Shown piece by piece: positions 1 to 9,091 of a DNA stretch of 64,000 nucleotides. Each line of letters opens with the position of its first letter. Within the stretch, counting starts at the first letter, position 1. The position numbers and the translations under genes were made by a program. Below the pieces are notes generated by a model. It did not search any database, was not told the DNA's origin, and saw only the letters and a list, made by a program, of their open reading frames with translations. The stretch covers positions 62,001 to 126,000 of the forward strand of contig NZ_JAROAV010000028.1 of the NCBI RefSeq assembly GCF_029439465.1, written 5' to 3'. This stretch comes from Luteipulveratus flavus. Its GTDB lineage: Bacteria; Actinomycetota; Actinomycetes; Actinomycetales; Dermatophilaceae.

Positions 1-545
1 ACCGGCACGGAGTGCACGAGGACCTGCAGCGTGCCCTCGACGACGTGCAGCCACGCCGGGATCGGACGGTCGCCGTAGGTCTCCCGGGCCAGCTGGATCG
101 GGAACGCCTCGCGCGACTTCTCGCGGACCGTGATGATGTCGTACTGCGACACGCGGTAGGACGGGACATCGACGCGCTGGCCGTTGACCTCGAAGTGACC
201 GTGGGTCACCAGCTGGCGGGCCGCACGACGGGTGCGGGCCAGGCCGGCGCGGTAGATCACGTTGTCGAGACGGGTCTCGAGGATGACGAGCAGGTTGCTA
301 CCGGTCTTGCCGGGGCGGCGGGCCGCCTCCTTGTAGTACCGGACGAACTGCTTCTCCATGACGCCGTAGGTGAAGCGAGCCTTCTGCTTCTCCTGCAGCT
401 GCGTCAGGTACTCCTTCTCCTGAATGCGACCGCGGCCGTGCTGGCCGGGCGGGAAGGGACGCATCTCGAAGTTCTTGTCACCGCCGACGAGGTCGGTCTT
501 GAGGCGACGCGACTTCTTGGTGATGGGGCCGGTGTAACGGGCCAT
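1..545 (-). CDS. rpsD: 30S ribosomal protein S4, C-terminus cut by window edge
   Basis: Primary 16S rRNA binder that nucleates 30S body assembly. The first 181 residues are visible; the frame is still open at base 1, so roughly the last 20-27 residues of a typical ~205-residue S4 are missing. The N-terminus has the S4 signature with GQHGRGR and RRPGKTGSN. The S4 RNA-binding domain follows from about residue 92 (TRLDNVIYRAGLARTRR...). There is no N-terminal CxxC zinc pair, so this is the zinc-free form. ATG at 545 is preceded by GGAG and lies 32 bp after rpsK, so it is co-transcribed as the last visible gene of the alpha-type block; rpoA and rplQ would be expected beyond the left edge. Confidence 0.97.
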   Translation of the reverse strand, partial: MARYTGPITKKSRRLKTDLVGGDKNFEMRPFPPGQHGRGRIQEKEYLTQLQEKQKARFTYGVMEKQFVRYYKEAARRPGKTGSNLLVILETRLDNVIYRAGLARTRRAARQLVTHGHFEVNGQRVDVPSYRVSQYDIITVREKSREAFPIQLARETYGDRPIPAWLHVVEGTLQVLVHSVP

Positions 546-577
546 AGTTCAAACTCTCCTGGAAGTCCGGGTCGACG

Positions 578-985
578 TCAGACGCGACGGCGCTTGGGCT
601 GGCGAACGCCGTTGTGCGGCGTGGGGGTGACGTCCTGGATCGCGCCGACCTCGAGGCCGGTGGCGGTCAGGGAGCGGATCGCGGTCTCGCGACCCGAGCC
701 CGGACCCTTGACGAAGACGTCGACCTTGCGCATGCCGTGCTCCATGGCACGACGCGCGGCAGCCTCGGCGGCCATCTGCGCGGCGAACGGCGTGGACTTG
801 CGCGAGCCCTTGAAGCCGACCTGGCCGGCCGAGGCCCACGAGATCACCGCACCGGTCGGGTCGGTGATGGAAACGATGGTGTTGTTGAACGTGCTCTTGA
901 TGTGGGCCTGGCCCGCGGCGACGTTCTTCTTCTCCTTGCGGCGCACCTTCTTGGCGCCCGCAGCCGTCCGGCTCTTGGGAGGCAT
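578..985 (-). CDS. rpsK: 30S ribosomal protein S11
   Basis: Platform protein of the 30S subunit that lines the mRNA exit region with S7 and S18. It is 135 residues, the normal actinobacterial length. A basic N-terminal tail ([10 protein letters not shown]) precedes the core with [12 protein letters not shown], and the family motif [17 protein letters not shown] is near the C-terminus, ending RQPKRRRV. It sits between rpsM (97 bp upstream) and rpsD (32 bp downstream), all on the minus strand, as in the standard alpha operon order S13-S11-S4. Confidence 0.98.
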   Translation of the reverse strand: MPPKSRTAAGAKKVRRKEKKNVAAGQAHIKSTFNNTIVSITDPTGAVISWASAGQVGFKGSRKSTPFAAQMAAEAAARRAMEHGMRKVDVFVKGPGSGRETAIRSLTATGLEVGAIQDVTPTPHNGVRQPKRRRV

Positions 986-1082
986 GTGGTGTTACTCCTT
1001 GATCGAAGAAAGGGGTGTGGTCCGGCTCTGCCAGATCACTGCTGTGGCGTACGACGACCGCGGGGCGGGCGTCGGAGCGGAC

Positions 1083-1460
1083 TTACTTACCGGCCTTCTT
1101 CTTGCCGGCGACGGTGCGCTTGGGGCCCTTGCGGGTACGCGCGTTGGTCTTGGTGCGCTGACCGTGGACGGGCAGGCCACGACGGTGGCGCAGACCCTGG
1201 TAGCTGCCGATCTCGACCTTGCGGCGGATGTCGGAAGCGACGTCGCGGCGCAGGTCACCCTCGAGGCGGAAGTTGCCCTCGAGGTGGTCGCGCAGCGTGA
1301 CGAGGTCTTCCTCGGTCAGGTCACGGACGCGGGTGTCGGGGTTGACACCGGTCGCGGTGAGCGTCTCCTGCGCGCGGGTACGACCGACGCCGAAGATGTA
1401 GGTGAGGGCGACCTCGACGCGCTTGTCGCGCGGCAGGTCGACACCGATCAGACGTGCCAT
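1083..1460 (-). CDS. rpsM: 30S ribosomal protein S13
   Basis: Head protein of the 30S subunit that contacts the 50S subunit and P-site tRNA. The product is 125 residues beginning [21 protein letters not shown] and ending in the lysine-rich tail KKKAGK. The reading frame stays open well upstream, but the conserved S13 N-terminus and the preceding GGAG fix the start at ATG 1460. [20 protein letters not shown] is the RNA-binding helix region. The gap to rpmJ upstream is 194 bp, unusually long for this cluster, and carries two strong hairpins described separately. Confidence 0.97.
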   Translation of the reverse strand: MARLIGVDLPRDKRVEVALTYIFGVGRTRAQETLTATGVNPDTRVRDLTEEDLVTLRDHLEGNFRLEGDLRRDVASDIRRKVEIGSYQGLRHRRGLPVHGQRTKTNARTRKGPKRTVAGKKKAGK

Positions 1461-1534
1461 GTGGCATTTCTCCTGGATCTCGCGGAGGTCTGGCGCAGTA
1501 CCTGTCCCGTTGCCCGACCGGAGTGGTCGCGGGT

Positions 1535-1580
1535 CCCCGGCCTCCGCGCCGGGGGTGACGTCCTGACCGCGAGGGTCAGG
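1535..1580 (-). other. two tandem hairpins in the rpmJ-rpsM gap
   Basis: The 194-bp gap between rpmJ and rpsM holds two perfect stem-loops. CCCCGGC (1535-1541) pairs with GCCGGGG (1548-1554), and CCTGACC (1562-1568) pairs with GGTCAGG (1574-1580). Neither is followed by a T tract on the minus strand, so a simple intrinsic terminator is not obvious. They could be an attenuator, an RNA-processing site or a ribosomal-protein binding site governing S13-S11-S4; that role is inference. Confidence 0.5.
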
Positions 1581-1654
1581 GGCCGGGTACTGCGTGCTCT
1601 GTCTTGAGTTCTTGCGTCCTGGCGAAGAACGCGAGTCGTGCGGTGAGGCTCTGG

Positions 1655-1768
1655 TCAGCCCTGGCGCTGCTTGTGGCGCAGGTTCTCGCAGATCACCATG
1701 ACCCGCCCGTTGCGGCGGATCACCTTGCACTTGTCGCAGATCTTCTTGACGCTCGGCTGAACCTTCAT
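1655..1768 (-). CDS. rpmJ: 50S ribosomal protein L36 (zinc form)
   Basis: Smallest 50S protein, 37 residues ([19 protein letters not shown]...), binding domain V/helix 97 of 23S rRNA. The zinc ribbon is intact: Cys11 and Cys14 (CDKC), Cys27 and His32, so this is the zinc-containing C+ paralogue rather than the zinc-independent one. It lies 61 bp downstream of infA on the minus strand, the usual infA-rpmJ-rpsM order. Confidence 0.96.
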   Translation of the reverse strand: MKVQPSVKKICDKCKVIRRNGRVMVICENLRHKQRQG

Positions 1769-1829
1769 CTGCCTACTGTCTTGAAGTCGGGCCTCGCCCC
1801 GTGCGGGGTCCGGCGTGCGGTTGCTGGGC

Positions 1830-2051
1830 TCAGCGGTAGCGGAAGACGATGCGGCCGCGGGTCAGGTCATAAGGGCTGAGCTCGACCACGACCCGGTCCT
1901 CGGGGAGGATCCGGATGTAGTGCTGACGCATCTTCCCGGAGATGTGAGCGAGCACCTTGTGACCGTTGGTCAGCTCGACCCGGAACATCGCGTTCGGGAG
2001 AGCCTCGACGATCGTGCCCTCGATCTCGATGACACCGTCCTTCTTGGCCAT
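1830..2051 (-). CDS. infA: translation initiation factor IF-1
   Basis: OB-fold factor that occupies the ribosomal A site during initiation and helps IF-2 and IF-3. The product is 73 residues starting [12 protein letters not shown] and ending RGRIVFRYR, full length for the family. The frame is open further upstream, but the conserved N-terminus with GGAGG six bases before ATG 2051 decides the start. The 243-bp gap to map contains a plausible promoter and two hairpins, so infA probably has its own transcription start as well as read-through. Confidence 0.98.
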   Translation of the reverse strand: MAKKDGVIEIEGTIVEALPNAMFRVELTNGHKVLAHISGKMRQHYIRILPEDRVVVELSPYDLTRGRIVFRYR

Positions 2052-2161
2052 GTCCTCCACAATCTGCTGAGCGGGCTCACCCCGGATGGATGAGACCTGG
2101 TACTGAAGCGGCTCGAGAACCCCCGTGCCACCCGTGACGAACGCACGTCGACCCCGCCTCA

Positions 2162-2224
2162 CCGACGTGACGTCGGGGGGACCAGGTCGAGATGGGACGT
2201 ACGGCTGTCACGAGACGCTCGTGA
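2162..2224 (-). other. paired hairpins in the infA leader
   Basis: Two perfect short stem-loops lie in the transcribed leader of infA: CCGACG/CGTCGG with a 3-nt loop at 2162-2176, and TCACGAG/CTCGTGA with a 3-nt loop at 2208-2224. They follow the proposed promoter directly. They may shape the 5' end or tune infA expression. No conserved RNA family is recognised. Confidence 0.35.
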
Positions 2225-2235
2225 ACCGACGCACC

Positions 2236-2265
2236 AGCCTACCTCGCACCCCGATTCACGCCCAA
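2236..2265 (-). promoter_or_regulatory. candidate sigma-A promoter for infA
   Basis: Read on the minus strand, TTGGGC (2265-2260) and TAGGCT (2241-2236) are separated by 18 bp, a fair match to the actinobacterial housekeeping consensus. Transcription would start near 2229, about 180 nt before infA. It would make infA and the genes after it independent of the spc-block promoter. Confidence 0.45.
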
Positions 2266-2294
2266 ATCGGCGGTTCTCAGACAGGGCGGGCCCG

Positions 2295-3128
2295 TCAGTC
2301 GAGCGGCGCGTACCGGTCGCCGAGCTGCGCCCGGCCGCCGTCGAGCGCGGTCAGCACCCACAGGCCACCCTCGGTGACCGCCACGGTGTTCTCCCAGTGG
2401 GACGCCCGTGACCCGTCCTCGGTCACGACGGTCCACTCGTCGTCCAGCTCGTGCGACTCGTACGTGCCCAGCGTGACCATCGGCTCGATCGCGACGGTCG
2501 TGCCGACGGTGACGATCGGGCCCTTCTCACGGACTCGCTCGTTGTGAACGTTGGGGTCCTGGTGCATCTCGGTCCCGATGCCGTGGCCGGTGTAGCCGTC
2601 CACGATCGAGAGCGGACGCCCGAGGCGGCGCGCGCTCTCGGCGATGCTGTCCTCGACGGCGGCGCCGACGTCGAACAGCCGCTCCCCGGGCACCAGCGCC
2701 CGGATGCCGTCCCACATCGACGCCTCGGTGGCGGCGCTGAGGTCGAGGTCCTCGGGGCGGGCCGCCTCGTCGCCGCCGACGACGACCGTCATCGCGGCGT
2801 CGCCGTGCCAGCCCTCCACGATCGCACCGCAGTCGATCGACACCAGGTCGCCGTCCTGCAGCACGCGCGCGCCGGGGATGCCGTGGACGATCTCCTCGTT
2901 GACGCTCACGCAGATCGTCGCGGGGAAGCCGTGGTAGCCGAGGAAGCTCGGCGTCGCACCGCGGCCACGGATGGCCTTCTCGGCGACGGCGTCCAGGTCG
3001 GCCGTGGTGAGACCGGCCCGCACGGCGTCGGCCAGCTCGGCGAGGGTCTCCCCGACGACCAGGCCGGCGCGCCGCATCAGCAGCACCTGGTCGGTCGTCT
3101 TGGCGGGCACCCTGCCGCGGCCGAACAT
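2295..3128 (-). CDS. map: type I methionine aminopeptidase
   Basis: Cytosolic dimetal protease that removes the initiator methionine from nascent chains. The five metal ligands are present: Asp99 (SIDCGA), Asp110 (HGDAAM), His182 (GHGIG), Glu215 (AIEPM) and Glu246 (HWENT), plus the substrate His82 (VHGIPG). Length is 277 residues, with no N-terminal zinc-finger extension. Tandem ATGs occur at 3131 and 3128; the GAGG element lies 5 nt before the second but only 2 nt before the first, so 3128 is preferred. It lies 13 bp after adk, the classic secY-adk-map order. Confidence 0.96.
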   Translation of the reverse strand: MFGRGRVPAKTTDQVLLMRRAGLVVGETLAELADAVRAGLTTADLDAVAEKAIRGRGATPSFLGYHGFPATICVSVNEEIVHGIPGARVLQDGDLVSIDCGAIVEGWHGDAAMTVVVGGDEAARPEDLDLSAATEASMWDGIRALVPGERLFDVGAAVEDSIAESARRLGRPLSIVDGYTGHGIGTEMHQDPNVHNERVREKGPIVTVGTTVAIEPMVTLGTYESHELDDEWTVVTEDGSRASHWENTVAVTEGGLWVLTALDGGRAQLGDRYAPLD

Positions 3129-3141
3129 CATCGCCTCGGGG

Positions 3142-3723
3142 TCAGCCCGCGTGGGCGGTCAGGCCGTCGAGGACCTGGGTGATCCGGCCGCTCACGTCGT
3201 CGACCGCACCCATGCCGTCGATCTCGACCAGGATCCCGCGCTCGCGGTACGTCGCGGCCAGCGGCGCGGTCTCCCGGTTGTAGATGCCCTGCCGCTCCCG
3301 GATGACCTCCTCGGTGTCGTCCGCGCGACCCGAGGTCTGGGCCCGCTTGAGCAGCCGGGCGACGAGCTCCTCGTCGTCGACGGTGAGCTGCAGGACCGCG
3401 TCCAGCGCGTGACCGTCGGCCGCGAGCATCTCGTCCAGCGCCGCCACCTGGGGCATCGTGCGCGGGTACCCGTCCAGCAGGAAGCCCTGCTGCGCGTCGG
3501 GCCAGGTGAGCCGGTCCTTGACGATCTCGTTGGTGATCTCGTCGGTGACGTACCCGCCGGCGTCCAGGATGCCCTTCACCTGCAGCCCCAGCGGGGTCTC
3601 CTCCTTGATGTTCTGGCGGAAGATGTCGCCGGTGGAGATGTGCGGGATGCCGCGCGCGGATGTCAGCCGCTGCGCCTGCGTGCCCTTACCGGCACCGGGC
3701 GGACCCAGGATGATCAGACGCAT
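3142..3723 (-). CDS. adk: adenylate kinase (short form)
   Basis: Interconverts ATP and AMP with two ADP. The product is 193 residues with P-loop GPPGAGKGT (residues 7-15), the AMP-site segment STGDIFR and DGYPRT. The LID is the short type with no zinc cysteines, as in other actinobacteria. ATG 3723 overlaps the secY stop by one base (TGATG), indicating translational coupling; the family N-terminus [10 protein letters not shown] confirms this start although the frame is open upstream. Confidence 0.97.
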   Translation of the reverse strand: MRLIILGPPGAGKGTQAQRLTSARGIPHISTGDIFRQNIKEETPLGLQVKGILDAGGYVTDEITNEIVKDRLTWPDAQQGFLLDGYPRTMPQVAALDEMLAADGHALDAVLQLTVDDEELVARLLKRAQTSGRADDTEEVIRERQGIYNRETAPLAATYRERGILVEIDGMGAVDDVSGRITQVLDGLTAHAG

Positions 3724-5048
3724 CAGCGCAGGAACCCTTCGTAGTGGTGCTGCTGGAGCTTGGAGTCGATCTGCTTGACCGTCTCCAGGCCGACCCCGAC
3801 CAGGATGATGATGGACGCGCCACCGAACGGGAAGTTCTGGTCGGCTCCGACCATCGCCAGCGCGATCAGCGGGATCAGCGCGAGGATCGAGAGGTAGATC
3901 GCACCGACGACCGTGATGCGGGTCAGCACGTAGCTGAGGTACTGCGCCGTCGCCTGGCCGGCTCGCACGCCGGGGATGAAGCTGCCGGCCTGCTTGAGGT
4001 TGTCGGCGACCTCGTCCGGCTGGTAGGTGATCGACACGTAGAAGAACGTGAAGAACAGGATCAGCACGGTGAACAGCAGCATGTAGAACGGGTGGTCGCC
4101 CTTGGACAGGTTGTTCGTGACCCACTCGACCCACGCCGAGGGACGCTCACCCGAACCCGGGTCCGGCCGGTTGAACGAGGCGAGCAGCACCGGCAGCGAC
4201 AGCAGCGAGCTGGCGAAGATCAGCGGGATCACGTTCGCCATGTTGACCTTGAGCGGGATGTAGGTGCTCGTCCCGCCGTACGAGCGCCGGCCGATCATCC
4301 GCTTGGCGTACTGGACCGGGATCCGGCGCTGGGCGTTCTCGACGAACACGACGGCCGTGATGATGATCAGGCCCATCACCACGACGAGGATGAACTTGCC
4401 CCAGCCCTGGTTGTGGATGGCCCACACCGACGCCGGCACGCTGGCGGCGATCGAGGTGAGGATCAGCAGCGACATGCCGTTGCCGACGCCGCGCTCGGTG
4501 ACCTGCTCGCCCAGCCACATGATCAGGCCGGTGCCGGCGGTCAGCGTGAGGATCATGATCAGCATCGTGGGGACGCTCTGGTCGTTCATGATCGTCGGGC
4601 ACGTCGCCGAGGACCCGCCGAGCAGGTTCCACGGGTTGCGCGCGGTGGTGATCAGGGTCGAGGACTGCAGGACGGCCAGACCGATCGTCAGATAACGCGT
4701 GTACTGCGTCATCTTCGTCTGGCCGGACTGGCCCTCCTTCTTCAGCTGCTCGAACCGCGGGATGACCACGGTGAGCAGCTGGATGATGATGCTGGCCGTG
4801 ATGTACGGCATGATCCCGAGCGCGAAGATCGACAGCTGCAGCAACGCGCCGCCGCTGAAGAGGTTCGCCAGGCCCAGCAGGCTGCCCTGCGGGCCTGCGG
4901 CCTTCTGGCACTGGTGCACCAGCTCATAGCTGATGCCCGGCGTCGGGACGTGGGAGCCAAGGCGGAACACCGCCATGATCGCCAGCGTGAACAGCAGCTT
5001 CTTGCGCAGGTCCGGCGTGGTGAACGCGCGGCCGAAGGCGGTGAGCAC
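3723..5048 (-). CDS. secY: preprotein translocase channel subunit SecY
   Basis: Ten-helix pore of the Sec translocon, working with SecE, SecG and SecA to export or insert proteins. The 441-residue product has the N-terminal [18 protein letters not shown], the plug region after TM1 (HVPTPGI), and the conserved cytosolic loop near [21 protein letters not shown]. The frame extends to a GTG at 5066, but a perfect AGGAGG at 5053-5058 sits four bases before GTG 5048. That is also the usual family N-terminus, so 5048 is chosen. It is the first gene of the secY-adk-map group, 154 bp after rplO. Confidence 0.97.
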   Translation of the reverse strand: MLTAFGRAFTTPDLRKKLLFTLAIMAVFRLGSHVPTPGISYELVHQCQKAAGPQGSLLGLANLFSGGALLQLSIFALGIMPYITASIIIQLLTVVIPRFEQLKKEGQSGQTKMTQYTRYLTIGLAVLQSSTLITTARNPWNLLGGSSATCPTIMNDQSVPTMLIMILTLTAGTGLIMWLGEQVTERGVGNGMSLLILTSIAASVPASVWAIHNQGWGKFILVVVMGLIIITAVVFVENAQRRIPVQYAKRMIGRRSYGGTSTYIPLKVNMANVIPLIFASSLLSLPVLLASFNRPDPGSGERPSAWVEWVTNNLSKGDHPFYMLLFTVLILFFTFFYVSITYQPDEVADNLKQAGSFIPGVRAGQATAQYLSYVLTRITVVGAIYLSILALIPLIALAMVGADQNFPFGGASIIILVGVGLETVKQIDSKLQQHHYEGFLR

Positions 5049-5052
5049 TGAT

Positions 5053-5058
5053 CCTCCT
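5053..5058 (-). promoter_or_regulatory. Shine-Dalgarno that decides the secY start
   Basis: AGGAGG (reverse complement of 5053-5058) lies four bases upstream of GTG 5048. It falls inside the reading frame that begins at the alternative GTG 5066, and so argues against that longer start. Confidence 0.8.
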
Positions 5059-5121
5059 GCTGCCACCTGGGGTGGCCCGTTTGTTCTCTACGAAACTTGG
5101 ACGACGATACCTGAGAGCAGC

Positions 5122-5171
5122 TACGCCCCGGACGATCGGTCCCATGACGGGGGCCGGTCGGCCGGGGCGTA
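5122..5171 (-). other. inverted repeat between rplO and secY
   Basis: TACGCCCCGG (5122-5131) is perfectly complementary to CCGGGGCGTA (5162-5171), with 30 nt between the arms. The structure begins 31 bp after the rplO stop and ends about 75 bp before secY. With no T tract it could be an RNA structure that adjusts secY relative to the ribosomal genes, or an operator; function is inferred only from position. Confidence 0.45.
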
Positions 5172-5202
5172 GGTCAGCTCCACGAGGCCGGGACGAGCAC
5201 CG

Positions 5203-5658
5203 TCACGCAGTGGTGACGGAGCCTCCCGCGGCCTCGATCTTCTCCTTGGCGGTGCTGGAGAACTTGGTCGCCGTGACGTTCACCGAGACGGTGATCTCGC
5301 CGGTGCCGAGCACCTTGACGGGACGGCCCTTGCGGACCGCGCCCTTCTCGACGAGCGCGTCGACGGTGACGTCGCCGCCGTCGGGGAACAGGCTGGAGAG
5401 CTTGTCCAGGTTCACGACCTGGTACTCCACCTTGTTCGGGTTCTTGAAGCCGCGCAGCTTGGGCAGACGCATGTGCAGCGGCGTCTGACCACCCTCGAAG
5501 CTCTCCGGAACCTGGTAACGGGCACTGGTGCCCTTGGTGCCACGACCAGCGGTCTTGCCCTTGGAGCCCTCACCACGACCGACTCGGGTCTTGGCGGTCT
5601 TGGCGCCGGGGGCAGGACGCAGGTGGTGGACCTTCAGCGCGTGTGTCTTCTCAGCCAT
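5203..5658 (-). CDS. rplO: 50S ribosomal protein L15
   Basis: Late-assembly 50S protein with an extended basic N-terminal arm reaching into 23S rRNA. It has 151 residues with the typical [10 protein letters not shown]-like start and the [17 protein letters not shown] arm. Its ATG at 5658 overlaps the rpmD stop by one base (TGATG), with GGAGG just upstream. It is the last ribosomal gene before secY. Confidence 0.97.
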   Translation of the reverse strand: MAEKTHALKVHHLRPAPGAKTAKTRVGRGEGSKGKTAGRGTKGTSARYQVPESFEGGQTPLHMRLPKLRGFKNPNKVEYQVVNLDKLSSLFPDGGDVTVDALVEKGAVRKGRPVKVLGTGEITVSVNVTATKFSSTAKEKIEAAGGSVTTA

Positions 5659-5840
5659 CAGTCAACCTCCTCCACGGTCACCAGGTGGGCGACGTGACGG
5701 ACCATGCCGCGGAACTCCGGGCGGTCCTCCTTGACGACGGTGTCGCCGATGCGCTTGAGACCGAGCGAACGCAGGGTCTCACGAGCCTTCGGCTTGCCAC
5801 CGATCTCCGAACGGATCTGGGTCACCTTGAGGTTCGCCAT
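5658..5840 (-). CDS. rpmD: 50S ribosomal protein L30
   Basis: Small 50S protein, 60 residues ([20 protein letters not shown]...), full length for the bacterial family with the [13 protein letters not shown] signature. It is coupled on both sides: its start overlaps the rpsE stop and its stop overlaps the rplO start, each by one base. The order rpsE-rpmD-rplO is the normal spc arrangement. Confidence 0.97.
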   Translation of the reverse strand: MANLKVTQIRSEIGGKPKARETLRSLGLKRIGDTVVKEDRPEFRGMVRHVAHLVTVEEVD

Positions 5841-6514
5841 CACTCCCCCGTCCTGGGCTTGGCCGCGGCCTCGGCCGCGCCAGCAGCCATCGCGTGCTGC
5901 ATCGCGACCGGGGCGACCCGGTCCAGCGGCAGACCGCGGCGGGCCGCGACGGCCTCCGGACGCTCCAGGCCGCGCAGGGCCTCGACGGTCGCGTGGACGA
6001 TGTTGATCGCGTTGTCCGAGCCGAGCGACTTGGACAGCACGTCGTGGATACCGGCGCACTCCAGGACGGCGCGCACCGGACCACCGGCGATGACACCGGT
6101 ACCGGGCGACGCCGGACGGAGCAGCACGACGCCGGCCGCGGCCTCACCCTGGATCGGGTGCGGGATCGTGCCCTGGATGCGCGGGACGCGGAAGAAGTTC
6201 TTCTTCGCCTCCTCGACACCCTTGGCGATCGCGGCCGGGACCTCCTTGGCCTTGCCGTAGCCGACGCCCACCGTGCCGTCACCGTCGCCGACGACCACCA
6301 GGGCCGTGAAGCTGAAGCGACGTCCACCCTGGACGACCTTCGCGACACGGTTGATGGTCACGACGCGCTCGACGTACTGGTTGCGGTCGTCGCCACCGCG
6401 ACGGTTGTCGCGGCCACCGTCACGCCCGCCGCGGCCACCGCGACGGTCGTTGCTGTTGCTGTCGTTCGGGCCGCTGGCCGAGCCAGCGGCGCCTCGACGC
6501 TGGGGTCCAGCCAT
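5840..6514 (-). CDS. rpsE: 30S ribosomal protein S5
   Basis: 30S protein at the mRNA entry site, important for decoding fidelity and helicase action. The 224-residue product has an actinobacterial Arg/Gly/Asp-rich N-terminal extension (about residues 1-45, with [11 protein letters not shown]). Then come the double-stranded-RNA-binding fold ([21 protein letters not shown]) and the C-terminal ribosomal S5 domain containing [15 protein letters not shown]. It lies 34 bp after rplR. Confidence 0.97.
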   Translation of the reverse strand: MAGPQRRGAAGSASGPNDSNSNDRRGGRGGRDGGRDNRRGGDDRNQYVERVVTINRVAKVVQGGRRFSFTALVVVGDGDGTVGVGYGKAKEVPAAIAKGVEEAKKNFFRVPRIQGTIPHPIQGEAAAGVVLLRPASPGTGVIAGGPVRAVLECAGIHDVLSKSLGSDNAINIVHATVEALRGLERPEAVAARRGLPLDRVAPVAMQHAMAAGAAEAAAKPRTGE

Positions 6515-6548
6515 CAGAAGTTCCTCTTCTCAGCGGTTTTGTTGTTCA

Positions 6549-6923
6549 TCACAGGGTCAGCCCACCCTCGCGAGCACCGTCCGCGATCGCGGCGACGCGA
6601 CCGGCGTACCGGTTGCCACCACGGTCGAACACGACGGCCTCGACGCCGGCACCCTTGGCGCGCTCGGCGAGCAGCTCGCCCACGCGCTTGGCCTTGGCGG
6701 TCTTGTCGCCGTCGAACGAGCGCAGGTCGGCCTCCATGGTCGACGCCGACGCGAGGGTCTTGCCCACCGTGTCGTCGACGATCTGCACGAAGACGTGGCG
6801 GCTCGAGCGGGAGACGACCAGGCGCGGACGCACCGTCGTACCGCTGATCCGCTTGCGCAGCCGCAGGTGACGACGACCGCGCGCGGCCGACTTCGTCGTG
6901 GAACGCTTGACGATCTTTGCCAT
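6549..6923 (-). CDS. rplR: 50S ribosomal protein L18
   Basis: 5S rRNA-binding protein of the 50S central protuberance. It has 124 residues with a basic N-terminus ([18 protein letters not shown]) and the family motifs [16 protein letters not shown] and [14 protein letters not shown]. It starts three bases after the rplF stop and continues the L6-L18-S5 order. Confidence 0.97.
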   Translation of the reverse strand: MAKIVKRSTTKSAARGRRHLRLRKRISGTTVRPRLVVSRSSRHVFVQIVDDTVGKTLASASTMEADLRSFDGDKTAKAKRVGELLAERAKGAGVEAVVFDRGGNRYAGRVAAIADGAREGGLTL

Positions 6924-6926
6924 CGC

Positions 6927-7466
6927 TTACTTACCAGCCTTTCCGACCTTGCGGCGGATGTGCTCGCCTTCGTAGCGGACACCCTTCGCCTTGTACGGGT
7001 CGGGCTTGCGGAGCTTGCGGATGTTGGCCGAGACCTCACCGACGAGCTGCTTGTCGATACCCGAGACCGAGAACCGCGTGGGGTTCTCGACCGAGAACTG
7101 GATGCCCTCGGGGGCCTTCACCAGGATCGGGTGGCTGTAACCGAGGGCGAACTCCAGGTCCGAACCCTTGGCGGTCACGCGGTAACCCGTGCCGTGGATC
7201 TCCAGCTTCTTGGTGTAGCCCTCGGTGACACCGACGACCATGTTGTTGATGAGGCTGCGAGTCAGGCCGTGCAGCGCACGGGACTCACGCTCGTCGTTGG
7301 GTCGAGTCACCTCGACCGCACCGTTGTCGCCCTGGGCGACAGCGATCGGCTCCGAAACGGTGAGCGCCAGCTGACCCTTGGGGCCCTTCACGCTCACGTC
7401 GCGACCGTCGATTGTCACCTCGACACCGTTCGGCACCGCGACCGGAAGACGTCCAATACGAGACAT
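6927..7466 (-). CDS. rplF: 50S ribosomal protein L6
   Basis: 50S protein near the factor-binding centre. The 179-residue product contains the two repeated L6 folds. Its C-terminal signature is [24 protein letters not shown] (shortened here to the GEVSANIR and PDPYKAKG elements that define it). The start [12 protein letters not shown] is standard. The gene lies between rpsH (26 bp upstream) and rplR (3 bp downstream). Confidence 0.97.
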   Translation of the reverse strand: MSRIGRLPVAVPNGVEVTIDGRDVSVKGPKGQLALTVSEPIAVAQGDNGAVEVTRPNDERESRALHGLTRSLINNMVVGVTEGYTKKLEIHGTGYRVTAKGSDLEFALGYSHPILVKAPEGIQFSVENPTRFSVSGIDKQLVGEVSANIRKLRKPDPYKAKGVRYEGEHIRRKVGKAGK

Positions 7467-7492
7467 CGTCGAATCTCCTCCTCGTCCTCAGG

Positions 7493-7891
7493 TCACCAGA
7501 CGTAGGCGAGGACTTCCCCGCCTACACCCTTGACGGCAGCCTGCTTGTCAGTCAGGAGGCCGGACGACGTGGACAGAATGGCGACGCCGAGACCACCGAG
7601 CACCTTGGGCAGGTTGGTGGACTTGGCGTACACGCGCAGACCCGGCTTGGACACCCGGCGAACGCCCGCGATGGAGCGCTCACGGTTGGGGCCGTACTTC
7701 AGGTCGATGGTCAGGGTCTTGCCCACCTCGGCGTCCTCGACGCGCCAGCCGGCGATGTAGCCCTCGGCCTCGAGAATCTCTGCGATGTGGGACTTCAGCT
7801 TCGAGAACGGCATGGACGTCGCGTCGTGGTGCGCCGAGTTGGCGTTCCGGACGCGGGTCAGCATGTCCGCAATCGGGTCAGTCATGGTCAT
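7493..7891 (-). CDS. rpsH: 30S ribosomal protein S8
   Basis: Central-domain 16S rRNA binder; in enterobacteria it is also the translational repressor of the spc operon. It is 132 residues starting [17 protein letters not shown] and ending with [10 protein letters not shown], with the C-terminal [12 protein letters not shown] element that contacts rRNA. A short alternative start at the second Met (MTDPIAD) is possible. The gene follows rpsN by 75 bp. Confidence 0.97.
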   Translation of the reverse strand: MTMTDPIADMLTRVRNANSAHHDATSMPFSKLKSHIAEILEAEGYIAGWRVEDAEVGKTLTIDLKYGPNRERSIAGVRRVSKPGLRVYAKSTNLPKVLGGLGVAILSTSSGLLTDKQAAVKGVGGEVLAYVW

Positions 7892-7966
7892 GGGGCTTGT
7901 CGGCCCTTCCTCACCGGGGTTTCAGCCTGCGGCCGACCTACGGTGTAGATGCTTCGGAGGGTTGGG

Positions 7967-8152
7967 TTACCAGCTGCTCTTGGTGACGCCGGGCAGCTCG
8001 CCGCGGTGCGCCATCTCGCGCAGGCAGATCCGGCACAGGCCGAACTTGCGGTAGACCGAGTGGGGACGGCCGCAGCGCTGGCAGCGCGTGTAGGCACGCA
8101 CCCCGAACTTCGGCTTCTTGTTCGCCTTGTTGACGAGCGCGGTCTTGGCCAC
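7967..8152 (-). CDS. rpsZ: 30S ribosomal protein S14, zinc type (S14 type Z)
   Basis: Short S14 of the 30S head, 61 residues, with two CxxC pairs: Cys24/Cys27 (CQRC) and Cys40/Cys43 (CRIC). This marks the zinc-containing form rather than the longer zinc-independent paralogue. The start is GTG 8152 with GGAG upstream, two bases after the rplE stop; the frame is open further upstream but lacks family similarity there. Position between L5 and S8 is the normal spc place. Confidence 0.97.
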   Translation of the reverse strand: MAKTALVNKANKKPKFGVRAYTRCQRCGRPHSVYRKFGLCRICLREMAHRGELPGVTKSSW

Positions 8153-8154
8153 GA

Positions 8155-8724
8155 TCAGTTCTCCTTGAACGGGAAGCCCAGGTGCTTCAGCAGCGCCCGG
8201 CCCTCGTCGTCGTTGCGGGCGGTGGTGACGACCGTGATGTCCATCCCGCGAACGCGGTCGATCCGGTCCTGGTCGATCTCGTGGAACATCGACTGCTCCG
8301 TGAGACCGAAGGTGTAGTTGCCATTCCCGTCGAACTGCTTGCCCGAGAGGCCGCGGAAGTCGCGGATACGCGGGAGCGCGATCGAGGTGAGGCGGTCCAG
8401 GAACTCCCACATGCGGTCGCCGCGCAGCGTGGTGTGCGCACCGATCGGCATGCCCTCGCGCAGCTTGAACTGCGCGATGGACTTGCGGGCCTTCGTCACC
8501 GCCGGCTTCTGACCGGTGATGGCGGACAGGTCGCGGATCGCGCCGTCGATGAGCTTGGAGTCACGCGCCGCGTCACCCACACCCATGTTGACGACGACCT
8601 TGGTCACCGTCGGCACCTGCATGACGTTGGCGAAGGTGAACTCGCCCTGCAGCGCCTCGCGGATCTCGTCCTGGTACTTCTGCTTCAGGCGCGGGAGCGC
8701 CTTGGTCTCGGTCTGGGTGCTCAT
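8155..8724 (-). CDS. rplE: 50S ribosomal protein L5
   Basis: 5S rRNA-binding protein that contacts P-site tRNA and S13 through bridge B1b. It has 189 residues from ATG 8724, with the signatures [15 protein letters not shown] and [15 protein letters not shown] at 8727 immediately precedes this ATG; the AAGGA element is 6 nt from the ATG and only 3 nt from the GTG, so the ATG is preferred. The ATG overlaps the rplX stop by one base. Confidence 0.97.
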   Translation of the reverse strand: MSTQTETKALPRLKQKYQDEIREALQGEFTFANVMQVPTVTKVVVNMGVGDAARDSKLIDGAIRDLSAITGQKPAVTKARKSIAQFKLREGMPIGAHTTLRGDRMWEFLDRLTSIALPRIRDFRGLSGKQFDGNGNYTFGLTEQSMFHEIDQDRIDRVRGMDITVVTTARNDDEGRALLKHLGFPFKEN

Positions 8725-9089
8725 CACAGGTCCTTACCCGAGCGCACGGCCACGCGAGTACGGACCGTCTTGGTCCGGCCGTCGCGCTCCACGGTCTCGA
8801 CGCGGGTCTTGATCCGGCTCGGCTTGCCCGTCTCCGGGTCCACGACGGCCACGTTGCTCACGTGGATCGGGGCCTCGACGACCTCGATGCCACCGCTGCT
8901 GCTCTGGCCGGGCTGGCCCGCCTTGACGTGCTTGGTCACCCGGTTGATGCCCTCGACGAGGACGCGCTGCGTCTCGGGGTACACGGCGATGACCTTGCCC
9001 TGCTTGCCCTTGTCGCCGCCCTTGTCCTGGGACCGACCGGTGATGACCTGCACGAGGTCGTTCTTCTTGATCTTCATCTTGCCTGCCAT
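8724..9089 (-). CDS. rplX: 50S ribosomal protein L24
   Basis: Early assembly initiator of the 50S subunit with a KOW motif. The 121-residue product starts [21 protein letters not shown]; the KOW core is followed by a segment with [20 protein letters not shown]. It lies two bases after rplN and overlaps rplE. Confidence 0.97.
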   Translation of the reverse strand: MAGKMKIKKNDLVQVITGRSQDKGGDKGKQGKVIAVYPETQRVLVEGINRVTKHVKAGQPGQSSSGGIEVVEAPIHVSNVAVVDPETGKPSRIKTRVETVERDGRTKTVRTRVAVRSGKDL

Positions 9090-9091
9090 GG

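Noticed and set aside
12-1607. A long plus-strand open frame opposite rpsD, rpsK and rpsM
   Set aside because: The translation lacks any family feature, while the minus strand encodes three universal ribosomal proteins.
2052-2162. A 37-residue N-terminal extension of IF-1
   Set aside because: IF-1 is about 73 residues in all bacteria; GGAGG and MAKKDG at 2051 fix the start, and the extra part overlaps the leader.
5049-5202. Possible small gene between rplO and secY
   Set aside because: No reading frame with a ribosome-binding site and recognisable protein; the space is explained by an inverted repeat and the secY leader.
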